Shown here one piece after another: positions 8,838-18,400 of a DNA stretch of 64,000 nucleotides. Within the stretch, counting starts at the first letter, position 1, and every line of letters starts with the position of its first letter. Location of the stretch: assembly GCF_000768335.1 (NCBI RefSeq), contig NZ_AVPT01000003.1:1-64000 (forward strand). Direction: 5' to 3'. The position numbers and the translations under genes were made by a program. A model generated the notes under the pieces. That model saw only the letters and a program-made list of their open reading frames with translations, did not search any database and was not told where the DNA came from. The DNA is from Lysobacter arseniciresistens ZS79 (GTDB lineage Bacteria > Pseudomonadota > Gammaproteobacteria > Xanthomonadales > Xanthomonadaceae).

Positions 8838-9428
8838 TTACCGCGCCCGCACCCGCCAGTCGGCCGCCAGCAGGCCATACATGGCGGAGTCACTGACTTC
8901 CCCGGCCACGCACCAGCGCTCGCGCAGCAGGCCCTCGCGGACGAAGCCCATCCGCTCCACCAGCCGACATGAGCCCGCGTTGCGCGGGTCGATGTCGGCC
9001 TCGATCCGGCGCAGCCCGAGCACGTCGAACGCGTGCCGCAGCACCGGCGCCATCGCCTCTTGCGCGAGGCCACGGCCCCAGTGGCTGGACGACAACGCGT
9101 AACCGGTCTCCGCGCGCCCCTGCTCGCGGTTGATCGCGAACAGCACGATGCTGCCGAGCAGGCGGTCGTCGCCCTGGTCGGCGATCGCCCAGCACAGCAC
9201 CCGGTTCGCACCGCGCTGGCCGATCACCTGCGACAGCCGGTCCTGCGCCTGCTCGACGGATGTCCACGCCGGCCAGCTCCAGTAGCGCATCACCGCCGGG
9301 TCGGCATGCAGTTGGAAGTACGCATTGAGGTCGTCCTGGCGGTGCCCGCGCAGGCGCAGGCGCGCGGTCTCGATGACCGGCAGGTCGTCGACCGGGGGAG
9401 CGGACGTGGCGGCGTCGGAATCCTGCAT
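8838..9428 (-). CDS. GNAT-family N-acetyltransferase (RimJ/RimL type)
   Basis: This 196-residue protein of the Acetyltransf_3 type uses acetyl-CoA to acetylate an amine, such as a protein N-terminus, a small molecule or an antibiotic. Motifs include the opening IETARLRLRGHRQDDL, the acetyl-CoA loop HWGRGLAQEAMAPVLRHAF (R/Q-x-x-G-x-G/A pattern), RRIEADIDPRNAGS and LVERMGFVREGLLR. The frame extends 47 codons upstream, but that part is Arg/Ala-rich and unlike the family, so the ATG of MQDSDAAT was chosen. It is divergent from pyk across 68 bp. The substrate is unknown. Confidence 0.88.
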   Translation of the reverse strand: MQDSDAATSAPPVDDLPVIETARLRLRGHRQDDLNAYFQLHADPAVMRYWSWPAWTSVEQAQDRLSQVIGQRGANRVLCWAIADQGDDRLLGSIVLFAINREQGRAETGYALSSSHWGRGLAQEAMAPVLRHAFDVLGLRRIEADIDPRNAGSCRLVERMGFVREGLLRERWCVAGEVSDSAMYGLLAADWRVRAR

Positions 9429-9496
9429 TCGTATGCAACCCGGGGGGCGTGCGGGCTGTGCTAGCTTCGCGGCAACCTCAAGAGTCTGCCACGCCC

Positions 9497-10957
9497 ATGA
9501 CCGCGCGCCGCACCCGCATCCTCGCCACCCTCGGCCCCGCAACCGACGCGCCGGGCGTGCTCGACGCACTGCTGGCGGCCGGGGTCGACGTGGTCCGGCT
9601 CAACTTCTCGCACGGCGATCCGGCCTCGCAGATCGCACGGGCCGAGGCGGTGCGCGCGTCGGCGCGCCGGGTCGGGCGGGAGGTCGGCATCCTCGCCGAC
9701 CTGCCGGGCCCGAAGATCCGGATCGAGCGCTTCGCCGGCGGCAAGGTGCAACTCAAGTCGGGCGAGCGCTTCGACCTGGTCGCGAGTGACAACGCGCCGC
9801 AGGGTTCGACCAGCGAGGTCGGCGTCAGCTACCTCGGCCTGCCCGGTGATGTCGCGCCCGGCGACGTGCTGTTGCTCGACGACGGCATGATGCAGCTGCA
9901 GGTCGAGTCGGTCGAAGGCGAGCGCATCGTCACCCGCGTCCTCAACGACGGCGAGCTGTCCGACCGCAAGGGGCTCAACAAGCTCGGCGGCGGGTTGTCG
10001 CTGGGCGCGCTGACCGAGCGCGACCGCGAACTGATCGGGGTCGCCGCGCAACTGGGGGCCGACTTCATCGCGGTGTCGTTCTGCCGCACCGCCGCCGACA
10101 TGGACGAGGCGCGCCGGATCGCCCGCGAGGCCGGCAGCGATGCCGCCCTGGTATCCAAGATCGAGCGCGCCGAGGCGATCGAGAACCTCGCCGAGATCGT
10201 CGAGGCCAGCGACGTGGTGATGGTCGCCCGCGGCGACCTGGGCGTGGAGATCGGCGACGCCGAGCTGCCCGGCCTGCAGAAGAAGATCATCCGCGAGGCG
10301 CTGGCCCGCAACCGCGTGGTCATCACCGCCACCCAGATGCTGCAGTCGATGGTCGACAGCCCGATGCCGACCCGCGCCGAGGTGCTCGACGTCGCCAATG
10401 CGGTGATCGACGGCACCGACGCGGTGATGCTGTCGGCCGAGACCGCGGCCGGCCGCTACCCGGTCAAGGCGGTCGAGGCGATGTCGCGGATCTGCCTTGG
10501 CGCCGAGCGCCAGTTCGACCACGACACCGATTTCGAGGCCGCCCCACGCAACCTGCAGCGCGCCGACCAGGCCATCGCGATGGCGGCGATGTTCCTGTCC
10601 GAGCACATCGGCGTGCGTGCGATCGTGGCGATGACCGAGTCCGGCGGCACCGCGCGGTTCCTGTCGCGCTTCCGCTCGCCGGCGCCGGTGTTTGGCCTGT
10701 CGCGCCACGCCGGTGCGCGCCGCAAGATGGCGCTGATGCGCAGCGTCACCCCGGTGGACTTCGACAGCCGCGGCCTCGCCACCCGCGACGCCGTCCGCAA
10801 CGCGATCCGGCAGTTGTTCGACGCCGGCCAGCTGGCCGAGGGCGAGCGCGTGATCGTCACCAGCGGCGACCACATGGAGCAGCACGGCGCCACCAACGTC
10901 CTGCGCCTGCTGCAGGTCGGCGCCGGCGGCATGGCCGAGGGGTTGGGCGAGCTGTAA
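9497..10957 (+). CDS. pyk: Pyruvate kinase
   Basis: This 486-residue enzyme makes ATP and pyruvate from phosphoenolpyruvate and ADP. The N-terminus RTRILATLGPATD and NFSHG begin the TIM barrel. GPKIRIE starts the B-domain boundary, VSKIERAEAIEN holds the catalytic Lys, and VMVARGDLGVEIG and ITATQMLQSM are diagnostic. The C-terminal regulatory domain has AIVAMTESGGTARFLSRFR. The start was chosen at the ATG just before the conserved N-terminus rather than 16 codons earlier. A TGTGCTAGCTT element at 9456-9466 could be an extended -10. Confidence 0.96.
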   Translation: MTARRTRILATLGPATDAPGVLDALLAAGVDVVRLNFSHGDPASQIARAEAVRASARRVGREVGILADLPGPKIRIERFAGGKVQLKSGERFDLVASDNAPQGSTSEVGVSYLGLPGDVAPGDVLLLDDGMMQLQVESVEGERIVTRVLNDGELSDRKGLNKLGGGLSLGALTERDRELIGVAAQLGADFIAVSFCRTAADMDEARRIAREAGSDAALVSKIERAEAIENLAEIVEASDVVMVARGDLGVEIGDAELPGLQKKIIREALARNRVVITATQMLQSMVDSPMPTRAEVLDVANAVIDGTDAVMLSAETAAGRYPVKAVEAMSRICLGAERQFDHDTDFEAAPRNLQRADQAIAMAAMFLSEHIGVRAIVAMTESGGTARFLSRFRSPAPVFGLSRHAGARRKMALMRSVTPVDFDSRGLATRDAVRNAIRQLFDAGQLAEGERVIVTSGDHMEQHGATNVLRLLQVGAGGMAEGLGEL

Positions 10958-10993
10958 AGTCCGCTCGGGGACAATCGTGCGCAGGGCACAGGG

Positions 10994-11914
10994 ATGGATA
11001 CTCGACCAGTTGCAGTAGCCGCCGCGCTGTTGCTGCTTCTTGCGAACGCTTGCGGAATTGCCCGGGCCGACGGGCCGGATGTCGCCTGGGAGCTGGAAAG
11101 CCCGATATTGCCGCCGCTCCCGGCCGGCATCGACGCCAACGGTATCGGCTGCGTCGCACTTGCCATGGCTGTGCTGGAAGACGGGCGGACCGCGCACCCG
11201 ATGGTGCTGCAGGGCGCTTTCAACGGCAGGGTGGACGAGACGGCGCGCAAACGCTTCTCCGAGGCGGCCGTGGAAGCCGCCAAGGGGTGGCGGCATCGCC
11301 ACGTCGGGCCTGGGCGGCGGACCACGGATTTTGTCACCCATGTCGTGGGTTTCGGTGCTGGCGTGGAGGATCGAGTGGTGCTTGGGATCGACGCACAGGC
11401 CGCACCGCTGCGCGACGCATGCCGGGTGGACGACCTCCACGCGTGGACGCAGCGTAATGCGATCCCGGTGGAAAAAGCTGTCGCGCTCCATGACGGCAAG
11501 GTGGCGTTGCACGACGACGATGCGGTGCCTTTATGGTTAGGGGTGACGCGAGAACCTCCCCGATACCCTGCGGCCGCGCTGTCGGCCGGGTACAGCGCGT
11601 GCGTGGTGGTTGGCTTCGTTGTTGGCAGTGATGGCCATCCGGGGCTATTCAAGGTGATCCGGTCCCGCCTGTCCGGACCGGGTTCGCGCTCAATGCGGGA
11701 GGCATTCGAAAATGCCAGCCTCGTCGCAGCCACCGAATGGACACACGTACCCAGCCCCGTCAACTTGCAGCGGCTACCGGAGTTCCAGCAGGTGCCCGTG
11801 GATTTCGCGATCGGAGGCGGCTCGGCGCCCCCATGTGAGTCGTTGTCTACGGAAGAACTGGAGCGACGGATGCCAGGTGACTCTGGGGAACCAGAAGCGG
11901 CTTCAAGGCTATAA
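10994..11914 (+). CDS. Exported protein with two TonB C-terminal-like domains
   Basis: The 306-residue product opens with a signal sequence (hydrophobic residues 7-20, cut near ARADG). Two regions resemble the TonB C-terminal fold. One, about residues 45-110, has VLEDGRTAHPMVLQGAF then EAAVEAAKGWRHR. The other, about 188-270, has RYPAAALSAGYSACVVVGF, DGHPG and ENASLVAATEWTHV. I recognise no named family. It lacks the N-terminal anchor and proline linker of a real TonB, so energy transduction is unlikely and a periplasmic binding role is a guess. Its base composition is a little lower in GC than its neighbours. It lies between pyk and fba on the same strand. Confidence 0.7.
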   Translation: MDTRPVAVAAALLLLLANACGIARADGPDVAWELESPILPPLPAGIDANGIGCVALAMAVLEDGRTAHPMVLQGAFNGRVDETARKRFSEAAVEAAKGWRHRHVGPGRRTTDFVTHVVGFGAGVEDRVVLGIDAQAAPLRDACRVDDLHAWTQRNAIPVEKAVALHDGKVALHDDDAVPLWLGVTREPPRYPAAALSAGYSACVVVGFVVGSDGHPGLFKVIRSRLSGPGSRSMREAFENASLVAATEWTHVPSPVNLQRLPEFQQVPVDFAIGGGSAPPCESLSTEELERRMPGDSGEPEAASRL

Positions 11915-11915
11915 T
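11910..11915 (+). promoter_or_regulatory. Perfect -10 element (TATAAT) before fba
   Basis: TATAAT spans the stop codon of the upstream gene and lies 37 bp before the fba start. No good -35 is present at 16-18 bp (nearest GGAACC), so activity may need an activator or rely on upstream contacts. It suggests fba has its own promoter. Confidence 0.55.
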
Positions 11916-11952
11916 CCCGGGTTTCCCACCGCTCCCGCAGGACGTCCACGAA

Positions 11953-12957
11953 ATGAGCATCGAACAGCTTGCCGAAACCGCCCTGGCGATGGTCGCCCCG
12001 GGCAAGGGCATCATCGCGATCGACGAGTCCAACGCCACCATCAAGAAGCGTTTCGATGGCGTCGGCATCGAGTGCACGGAGGAGAACCGCCGCGCCTACC
12101 GGGAGATGCTGCTGACCACGCCGAAGCTGGGCGAGCACATTTCCGGCGCGATCCTGTTCGACGAGACCCTGCGCCAGTCGACCAGGGACGGCGTGCCGTT
12201 CACCAGGGTCATGACCGACAACGGCATCATCCCGGGCATCAAGGTCGACAAGGGCACCCACGCCCTGGCCGGCTTCCCGGGCGAGGTGGTGACCGAGGGC
12301 CTGGACGGCCTGCGCGCACGCCTGGAGGAGTACTACAGGCTCGGCGCCCGCTTCGCCAAGTGGCGCGCGGTGATCAACATCGGCGAGACGATCCCGTCCG
12401 GCGCCTGCATCGACGCCAATGCCCACGCGCTGGCCCGTTACGCCGCGCTGTGCCAGGAGCAGGGCCTGGTGCCGATGGTCGAGCCGGAAGTGATCATGGA
12501 CGGCGGCCACGACATCGACGAGTGCTTCCAGGTCACCGAGGTGACGCTGCGTTCGCTGTTCGCGTCGCTGTACGAGCAGAACGTGATGCTGGAAGGCACC
12601 ATCCTGAAGGCCTCGATGGTCCTGCCGGGCACCACCAGCGGCGAGAAGGCCAGCGTCGAGGAAGTCGCCGCGGCGACCCTGCAGTGCCTGAAGTCGACCG
12701 TGCCGGCGACCCTGCCGGGCATCGTGTTCCTGTCGGGCGGCCAGTCCGACGAGGACGCGACCGCGCACCTGGACGCGATGAACCGCATGGGCCCGAACCC
12801 GTGGCCGCTGAGCTTCTCCTACGGCCGCGCGATGCAGTCGGCGGCGCTGAAGCTGTGGTCGCAGGACCTGGTCGGCAACGTCGGCAAGGCGCAGGAGACC
12901 GTGTTCGCCCGCGCGCGGGACAACGGCCTGGCGGCGCTGGGGCAGTGGAAGGCGTAA
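11953..12957 (+). CDS. fba: Fructose-bisphosphate aldolase, class I
   Basis: This 334-residue aldolase cleaves fructose 1,6-bisphosphate to two triose phosphates through a lysine Schiff base rather than zinc. The features are KGIIAIDESNATIKKRF near the N-terminus, KWRAVINIG, VEPEVIMDGGHD and the Schiff-base Lys219 in EGTILKASMV. A phosphate-binding FLSGGQSDEDAT loop and a C-terminal FSYGRAMQ segment follow. Class I enzymes of this animal-like type are less common in bacteria than class II. It has its own -10 element and ends at a strong terminator, so it is probably a single-gene transcript. Confidence 0.96.
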   Translation: MSIEQLAETALAMVAPGKGIIAIDESNATIKKRFDGVGIECTEENRRAYREMLLTTPKLGEHISGAILFDETLRQSTRDGVPFTRVMTDNGIIPGIKVDKGTHALAGFPGEVVTEGLDGLRARLEEYYRLGARFAKWRAVINIGETIPSGACIDANAHALARYAALCQEQGLVPMVEPEVIMDGGHDIDECFQVTEVTLRSLFASLYEQNVMLEGTILKASMVLPGTTSGEKASVEEVAAATLQCLKSTVPATLPGIVFLSGGQSDEDATAHLDAMNRMGPNPWPLSFSYGRAMQSAALKLWSQDLVGNVGKAQETVFARARDNGLAALGQWKA

Positions 12958-12982
12958 GCCTCCGGTTCCGTCCGGAACAGAA

Positions 12983-13012
12983 AACGCCGGCTTCGCGCCG
13001 GCGTTTTTTTTT
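12983..13012 (+). terminator. Rho-independent terminator after fba
   Basis: A 9-bp GC-rich stem (AACGCCGGC with its complement), a TTCGC loop and then nine T residues start 25 bp after the fba stop. This is the clearest intrinsic terminator in the window. Confidence 0.95.
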
Positions 13013-13039
13013 GGCAGAGCGCCCCGCGATGGTTCCCCT

Positions 13040-13112
13040 GTAGGAGCGACGTGAGTCGCGACCCGCCGAACGCCCGGGACCCTGTACAGGTCGCGACCCA
13101 CGTCGCTCCTAC
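13040..13112. repeat. REP pair (BIME) between convergent fba and cysK
   Basis: It has the same two-unit inverted arrangement as at 8729, with the CCGCCGAACGC flank inside the left unit and CCTGTACAG before the right unit. One base differs in the right unit (ACCCACG for ACTCACG). Confidence 0.9.
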
Positions 13113-13157
13113 GGACGCGAGGACGTTCCGCGGGGCGTGCTCACTACCCACTCGGCG

Positions 13158-14114
13158 CTACGACAACCCGGCCAGCCATGCGTCGTCGGAGCCTTCTTCC
13201 ACGCCTTCCAGCAGGAAGGTGCTGAGGTAGCGCTCGCCGGTGTCGGGCAGCATCGCCAGGATCACCGCACCGTCGTCGGCGTCCTTCGCCACCTGCAGCG
13301 CGGCCGCGACCGTGGCGCCGGCGGAGATGCCGGTGAAGATGCCTTCCTCGGTCGCCAGCCGGCGGGCGGTGTCGCGGGCCAGCACGTCGTCGACCGGCAG
13401 CACCGCGTCGGCGGCGTCGCGGTTGAGCACCTCGGGGACGAAGTCCGGGGTCCAGCCCTGGATCCTGTGCGGCTGCCACTCCTTGCCGGCCAGCAGCGAG
13501 GCGCCGGCGGGTTCGCAGGCGGTGATGCGGACCCCGGGCCGGGCCAGCTTGAGCATCTCGCCGACCCCGGTCAGGGTGCCGCCGGTGCCCCAGCCGCTGA
13601 CGAAGTGGTCGAGCCGGCGGCCGGCGAAGTCCTGCAGGATCTCGGCGCCGGTGGTGTTGCGGTGGTACGCCGGATTGGCCGGGTTCTGGAACTGCCGGGC
13701 GAGGAACCAGCCGTGCCTGGCCGCCAGTTCCTCGGCCTTGCGGACCATGCCGGTGCCGCGCTCGGCGGCTGCGGTCAGGATGACCTTGGCGCCGTAGGCG
13801 CGCATCAGTTTGCGGCGCTCGATCGAGAAGGTCTCGGTCATCACCGCGACGAACCTGTAGCCGCGCGCGGCGCAGACCATCGCCAGCGCCACGCCGGTGT
13901 TGCCGCTGGTCGCCTCGACCACGGTGTCGCCGGGCTTGAGCAGGCCACGCGCCTCGGCGTCGAGGATGATCGCCAGCGCCAGCCGGTCCTTGACCGAGCC
14001 GCCCGGGTTGAACGATTCGACCTTGGCGTACAGGGTGACGTGGGCCGGCGCGAGCCGGTGCAGGCGCACCACCGGGGTGCGGCCGATGGTGTCGACGATG
14101 CTGTCGTGGATCAT
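13158..14114 (-). CDS. cysK: Cysteine synthase (O-acetylserine sulfhydrylase), PLP enzyme
   Basis: This 318-residue fold-type II PLP enzyme makes cysteine from O-acetylserine and sulfide. Lys42 in NPGGSVKDR forms the internal aldimine, TSGNTGVALA binds the substrate carboxylate, and SGWGTGGTLTG holds the PLP phosphate. The MTETFSIERRKLMRAYGA segment and the length favour CysK over CysM. The chosen ATG gives the conserved opening IHDSIVDTIGRTPVVRL. Its upstream region lacks a good Shine-Dalgarno match. The frame stays open further upstream but the extra residues are not family-like. It is divergent from the efflux operon. Confidence 0.9.
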   Translation of the reverse strand: MIHDSIVDTIGRTPVVRLHRLAPAHVTLYAKVESFNPGGSVKDRLALAIILDAEARGLLKPGDTVVEATSGNTGVALAMVCAARGYRFVAVMTETFSIERRKLMRAYGAKVILTAAAERGTGMVRKAEELAARHGWFLARQFQNPANPAYHRNTTGAEILQDFAGRRLDHFVSGWGTGGTLTGVGEMLKLARPGVRITACEPAGASLLAGKEWQPHRIQGWTPDFVPEVLNRDAADAVLPVDDVLARDTARRLATEEGIFTGISAGATVAAALQVAKDADDGAVILAMLPDTGERYLSTFLLEGVEEGSDDAWLAGLS

Positions 14115-14345
14115 GGGGAGGATCCGGTGCGGGGGGGCGTTCCAGCCTGCCACAGGTGCCGGGACGTGGCGTGTCGGCCGGCGCAATGCCGGCGTTCCAC
14201 CGCTGCAACCGTCCGTGGTCGCGACGGCACGGTCGCGCAGACTTTGCCGGATCGGGTTTGCCGGGTTGGCTGTCAACCTCCGGCCCACGCCACCGTTAAC
14301 CCCCGGCGACTAGACTCCCCGGTTCCCCGACGTGACTCCTCCCGC

Positions 14346-15482
14346 ATGCAAGTGATGACCCGATTCGGCGCGGCCTGCGCCCTCGCACTGGCCCTGGCCG
14401 GCTGCAGCGACCCGGCACCCGGGCGCGGTGGTGGCGGCGCCGAGATCGTGACCACCGAGGTGGTCCGGATGCAGCCGTGGAACGACACCCTGCGCGCGCT
14501 GGGCACGGTGCAGGCGCGCGAGTCGGTGACGGTCACGGCCAAGGTCAGCGAGACGGTCGAACAGGTCCACTTCGACAGTGGCGACGTGGTCACCGCCGGG
14601 GCGCCGCTGGTCACCCTCAGCGGTCGCCAGCAGCGGGCCGCCCTGGCCGAGGCCGAGGCCGCCGCCAACGAGGCCTCGCGGCTGTACGAGCGCCAGGCCA
14701 ACCTCGCCGAGCAGCAGCTCATCGCGCGGGCGATGCTGGACAGCCAGCGTGCCACCCGCGACGCCGCCAACGCCCGGGTCGCGCAGATCCGCGCCCAGCT
14801 CGGCGACCGGGTGGTCCGCGCGCCGTTCGCCGGCGTGCTCGGCCTGCGCCAGGTCAGCCCGGGCTCGCTGGTCACGCCCGGCACCGCGATTGCGACCCTC
14901 GACGACCTCGCCCGCGTATACGTCGACTTCCCCGTGCCCGAGACCGCCATCGCCCAGCTCGCCGCGGGCCGGCCGCTGACCGCCACCAGCGCCGCCTACC
15001 CGGGCCGCGAGTTCACCGGCACCGTAGCCACGGTCGATTCGCGGATCGATCCGGCCACCCGCTCGGTGACCGTGCGCGGCGACTTCCCGAACGCCGAAGG
15101 CCTGTTGCGGCCGGGCATGCTGCTGCAGGTCACCCTGATCCGGCCCGAGCGCGAGGCGCTGCTGGTGCCGGAGATCGCCGTGGTGCAGGTCGGCAACAGC
15201 TCGTTCGTGTACCGGGTGAAGGACGACGACACCGTCGAGCGCGTCAACATCGAGGTCGGTGCACGCCGTGGCGGGCTGGCCGAGGTGCTGTCGGGGCTGC
15301 AGAGCGGCGACCGGATCGTGGTCGACGGCACCGCCAAACTGCGGCCGGGCGCGAAGATCGAGGTTCGTCCGACGGGCGCCGGTGCCGGTGCCGGTGCCGG
15401 TGCGGAAAACGGTGATCCGGAGGCCGCCGAGACCGAAGCCGAAGCCAGGCCGGCCCGCGGCGCCACCCCCCCGGCGGACTGA
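14346..15482 (+). CDS. RND efflux periplasmic adaptor (MFP) lipoprotein
   Basis: The 378-residue product starts with a lipoprotein signal ending LALAGC, so it is probably anchored by lipid at Cys. It then has the adaptor order: barrel/lipoyl halves (AKVSETVEQVHFDSGDVV, VVRAPFAGVLGLRQVSPGSLV), a coiled-coil hairpin around residues 95-150, a beta-barrel (GTVATVDSRIDPATRSVTVRG) and a membrane-proximal domain. The tail is low-complexity, with the hexamer GGTGCC repeated four times near 15385-15402 encoding Gly-Ala repeats. It joins the pump to an outer-membrane channel. The pump gene begins 2 bp after its stop. Confidence 0.93.
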   Translation: MQVMTRFGAACALALALAGCSDPAPGRGGGGAEIVTTEVVRMQPWNDTLRALGTVQARESVTVTAKVSETVEQVHFDSGDVVTAGAPLVTLSGRQQRAALAEAEAAANEASRLYERQANLAEQQLIARAMLDSQRATRDAANARVAQIRAQLGDRVVRAPFAGVLGLRQVSPGSLVTPGTAIATLDDLARVYVDFPVPETAIAQLAAGRPLTATSAAYPGREFTGTVATVDSRIDPATRSVTVRGDFPNAEGLLRPGMLLQVTLIRPEREALLVPEIAVVQVGNSSFVYRVKDDDTVERVNIEVGARRGGLAEVLSGLQSGDRIVVDGTAKLRPGAKIEVRPTGAGAGAGAGAENGDPEAAETEAEARPARGATPPAD

Positions 15483-15484
15483 AC

Positions 15485-18400
15485 ATGAGTATTTCCGAGC
15501 TGTCGATCCGGCGCCCGGTGTTCGCCACCGTGGTCAGCCTGCTGCTGATGGTGCTGGGCGTGATGGCGTTCTCGCGGCTGACCCTGCGCGAATTGCCGGC
15601 GATCGACCCGCCGATCGTGTCGGTCGACGTCAACTATCCCGGCGCCTCCGCCGCGGTGGTCGAGACCCGCGTGACCCAGGTGCTGGAAAGCGCGCTGTCG
15701 GGCATCGAGGGCATCGAGACGATCCAGTCGCGCAGCGTCAACGGCCGCGCGGCGGTGACGCTCGAGTTCACCCTCGAGCGCGACATCGAGGCCGCAGCCA
15801 ACGACGTGCGCGACGCCATCAGCGGCGTCGCCGACCGCCTGCCCGACGAGGCCGACGCGCCCGAAGTCGAGAAGGCCGACAGCGATTCGGACACCGTGGT
15901 CTGGCTCAACATGAGCTCGACCACGATGGACACCCTGCAGCTGTCCGACTACGCCGAGCGCTACATCGTCGACCGCCTGTCCAGCCTCGACGGCGTGGCA
16001 CAGGTGCGGCTTGGCGGCCGCCAGCGCTACGCGATGCGGATCTGGCTCGACAGCGCGGCGATGGCCGCGCGCGGGATCACCCCGGCCGACGTCGAGGCGG
16101 CGCTGCGCACCGAGAACGTCGAGCTGCCGGCCGGCCGGATCGAGTCGGCCGACCGCGACTTCACCCTGCGCGTGGCGCGCCAGTACCAGGAGCCGGCGCA
16201 GTTCGCGCAGATCCCGGTGAAGGAGGGCGCCGACGGCTACGTCGTGCGGGTGGGCGACATCGCCCGGGTCGAGCTGGCCTCGGCCGAGCGCCGCGCGTAC
16301 TACAAGAGCAACGGCGAGACCAACGTCGGCCTCGGCATCGTCAAGACCTCCACCGCCAACGCGCTGGACGTGGTGAAGGCCGCGCGCGCGCAGGCCGAGG
16401 AGATCCAGAAGACCCTGCCGGAGGGCACCGACATCTTCGTCGCCTACGACGACACGGTGTTCATCGACGCCTCGATCAAGCGCGTGTACTGGACGCTGGG
16501 CGAGGCGATGGCGCTGGTGCTGCTGGTGATCTGGGCGTTCCTGGGCAGCTTCCGTGCGGCGCTGATCCCGGCGGTGACGGTGCCGGTGTGCCTGGTGGCC
16601 GCGTTCATCCCGCTGTACCTGTTCGGCTACTCGATCAACCTGCTGACGTTGCTGGCGCTGGTGCTGGCGATCGGGCTGGTGGTCGACGACGCGATCGTGG
16701 TGCTGGAGAACATCCAGCGCCGCGCCGACCTCGGCGAGCCGAAACTCGTCGCCGCCTCGCGCGGGACGAAGCAGGTCGCGTTCGCGGTGATCGCGACCAC
16801 CACCGTGCTGGTCGCGGTGTTCCTGCCGGTCGGCTTCATGGAGGGCAATACCGGCCGGCTGTTCCGCGAGCTGTCGGTGGCGCTGGCGGGCGCGGTGGCT
16901 CTGTCGGCGTTCGTCGCGCTGACGCTGACGCCGATGATGTCGTCCAAGCTGGTGCGGCCGCACAACGAGGAGAAGTCCAACCGCCTCAACCTGTGGATCA
17001 ACCGGCGCCTCAACGACCTGTCCAGCGGCTACCAGGGCTGGCTGCGGCGCAACGTCGGCAAGCGCTGGCTGCTGGCGCTGGTGATGCTGGGCGCCGTCGC
17101 GCTGAGCTATGGGCTGATCAGGTTCGTGCCGTCGGAGCTGGCGCCGGCCGAGGACCGCGGCAACTTCTTCGTCTCGGTGACCGGGCCGGAGGGCGCGGGC
17201 TTCGACTACACCGTCGGCCAGATGCAGCAGGTCGAGAAGATCTTCGCCCAAAACACCGGCGGGGACAGTGCGATCCGCCGCTACAACACCCGCGTGCCGG
17301 GCGGCTGGGGCGCGAGCGAGGAGATGCACACCGGCAACGTGATCGTGTTCCTGCAGGACTGGGACGAGCGCGAACGCAGCACCGCCGAGGTCGCCGAGGA
17401 GCTGCGCCGCGAGCTGTCGGTGCTGCCCGGCGTGCGCGCGCAGCCGCGCGTCGGTGGCGGCCTGGTCGGCGGTCGCGGCCAGCCGATCCAGATCGTGCTC
17501 GGCGGCCCGGAGTACAGCGAGATCGCCGGCTGGCGCGACACCATGATGCAGCGCATGGAGGAGAACCCCGGGTTCTTCTCGGTCGACTCCGACTACAAGG
17601 AAACCCGCCCGCAGATGCGCGTGCAGATCGACCGCCAGCGCGCCGCCGACCTCGGCGTCAGCGTCGCGAGCATCGGCCAGGCGCTGGAGACGATGATGGG
17701 CAGCCGCCGCGTCACCACCTTCGTGCAGGACGGCGAGGAGTACGACGTGATCGTGCAGGCCGACCGCGCCGACCGCGCCGACCCGGCCGACCTCGCCGCG
17801 ATCCAGGTGCGCGCGCGCAGCGGCGAGCTGGTGCCGCTGTCCAACCTCGTGACCCTCAGCGAGCTGGCCGAGGCCGGCAGTCTCAACCGCTTCAACCGCC
17901 TGCGCGCGATCACGATCACCGCCGGCCTGACGCCGGGCTACAGCATGGGCGAGGCGCTGGAGTTCCTCGAGGCGACCGCCCGCGAGGAGCTGCCGGAGTA
18001 CGCCCAGATCGACTGGAAGGGCGAGTCGCGCGAGTTCCAGAAGGCCGGCGGCGCGGTGCTGCTGACCTTCACCCTGGCGCTGCTGGTGGTGTTCCTGGTG
18101 CTGGCGGCGCAGTTCGAGAGCTTCATCCATCCGTTCGTGATCATGCTGACGGTGCCGCTGGCGGTGTTCGGCGCGCTGGTCGGGCTCGCCGCCACCGGTG
18201 GCACGCTCAACCTGTTCAGCCAGATCGGCATCGTCATGCTGGTCGGGCTGGCGGCCAAGAACGGCATCCTGATCGTCGAGTTCGCCAACCAGCTGCGCGA
18301 CGAGGGCCGTGACATCGCCCAGGCCATCGTCGAGTCGGCCGGGGTGCGGTTGCGGCCGATCCTGATGACCTCGGTCGCGACCGCGTTCGGCGCGCTGCCG

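Noticed and set aside
15378-15402. GGTGCC hexamer repeats as a minisatellite or CRISPR-like array
   Set aside because: Only four units within the coding tail of the adaptor gene, encoding Gly-Ala. A simple in-frame repeat.
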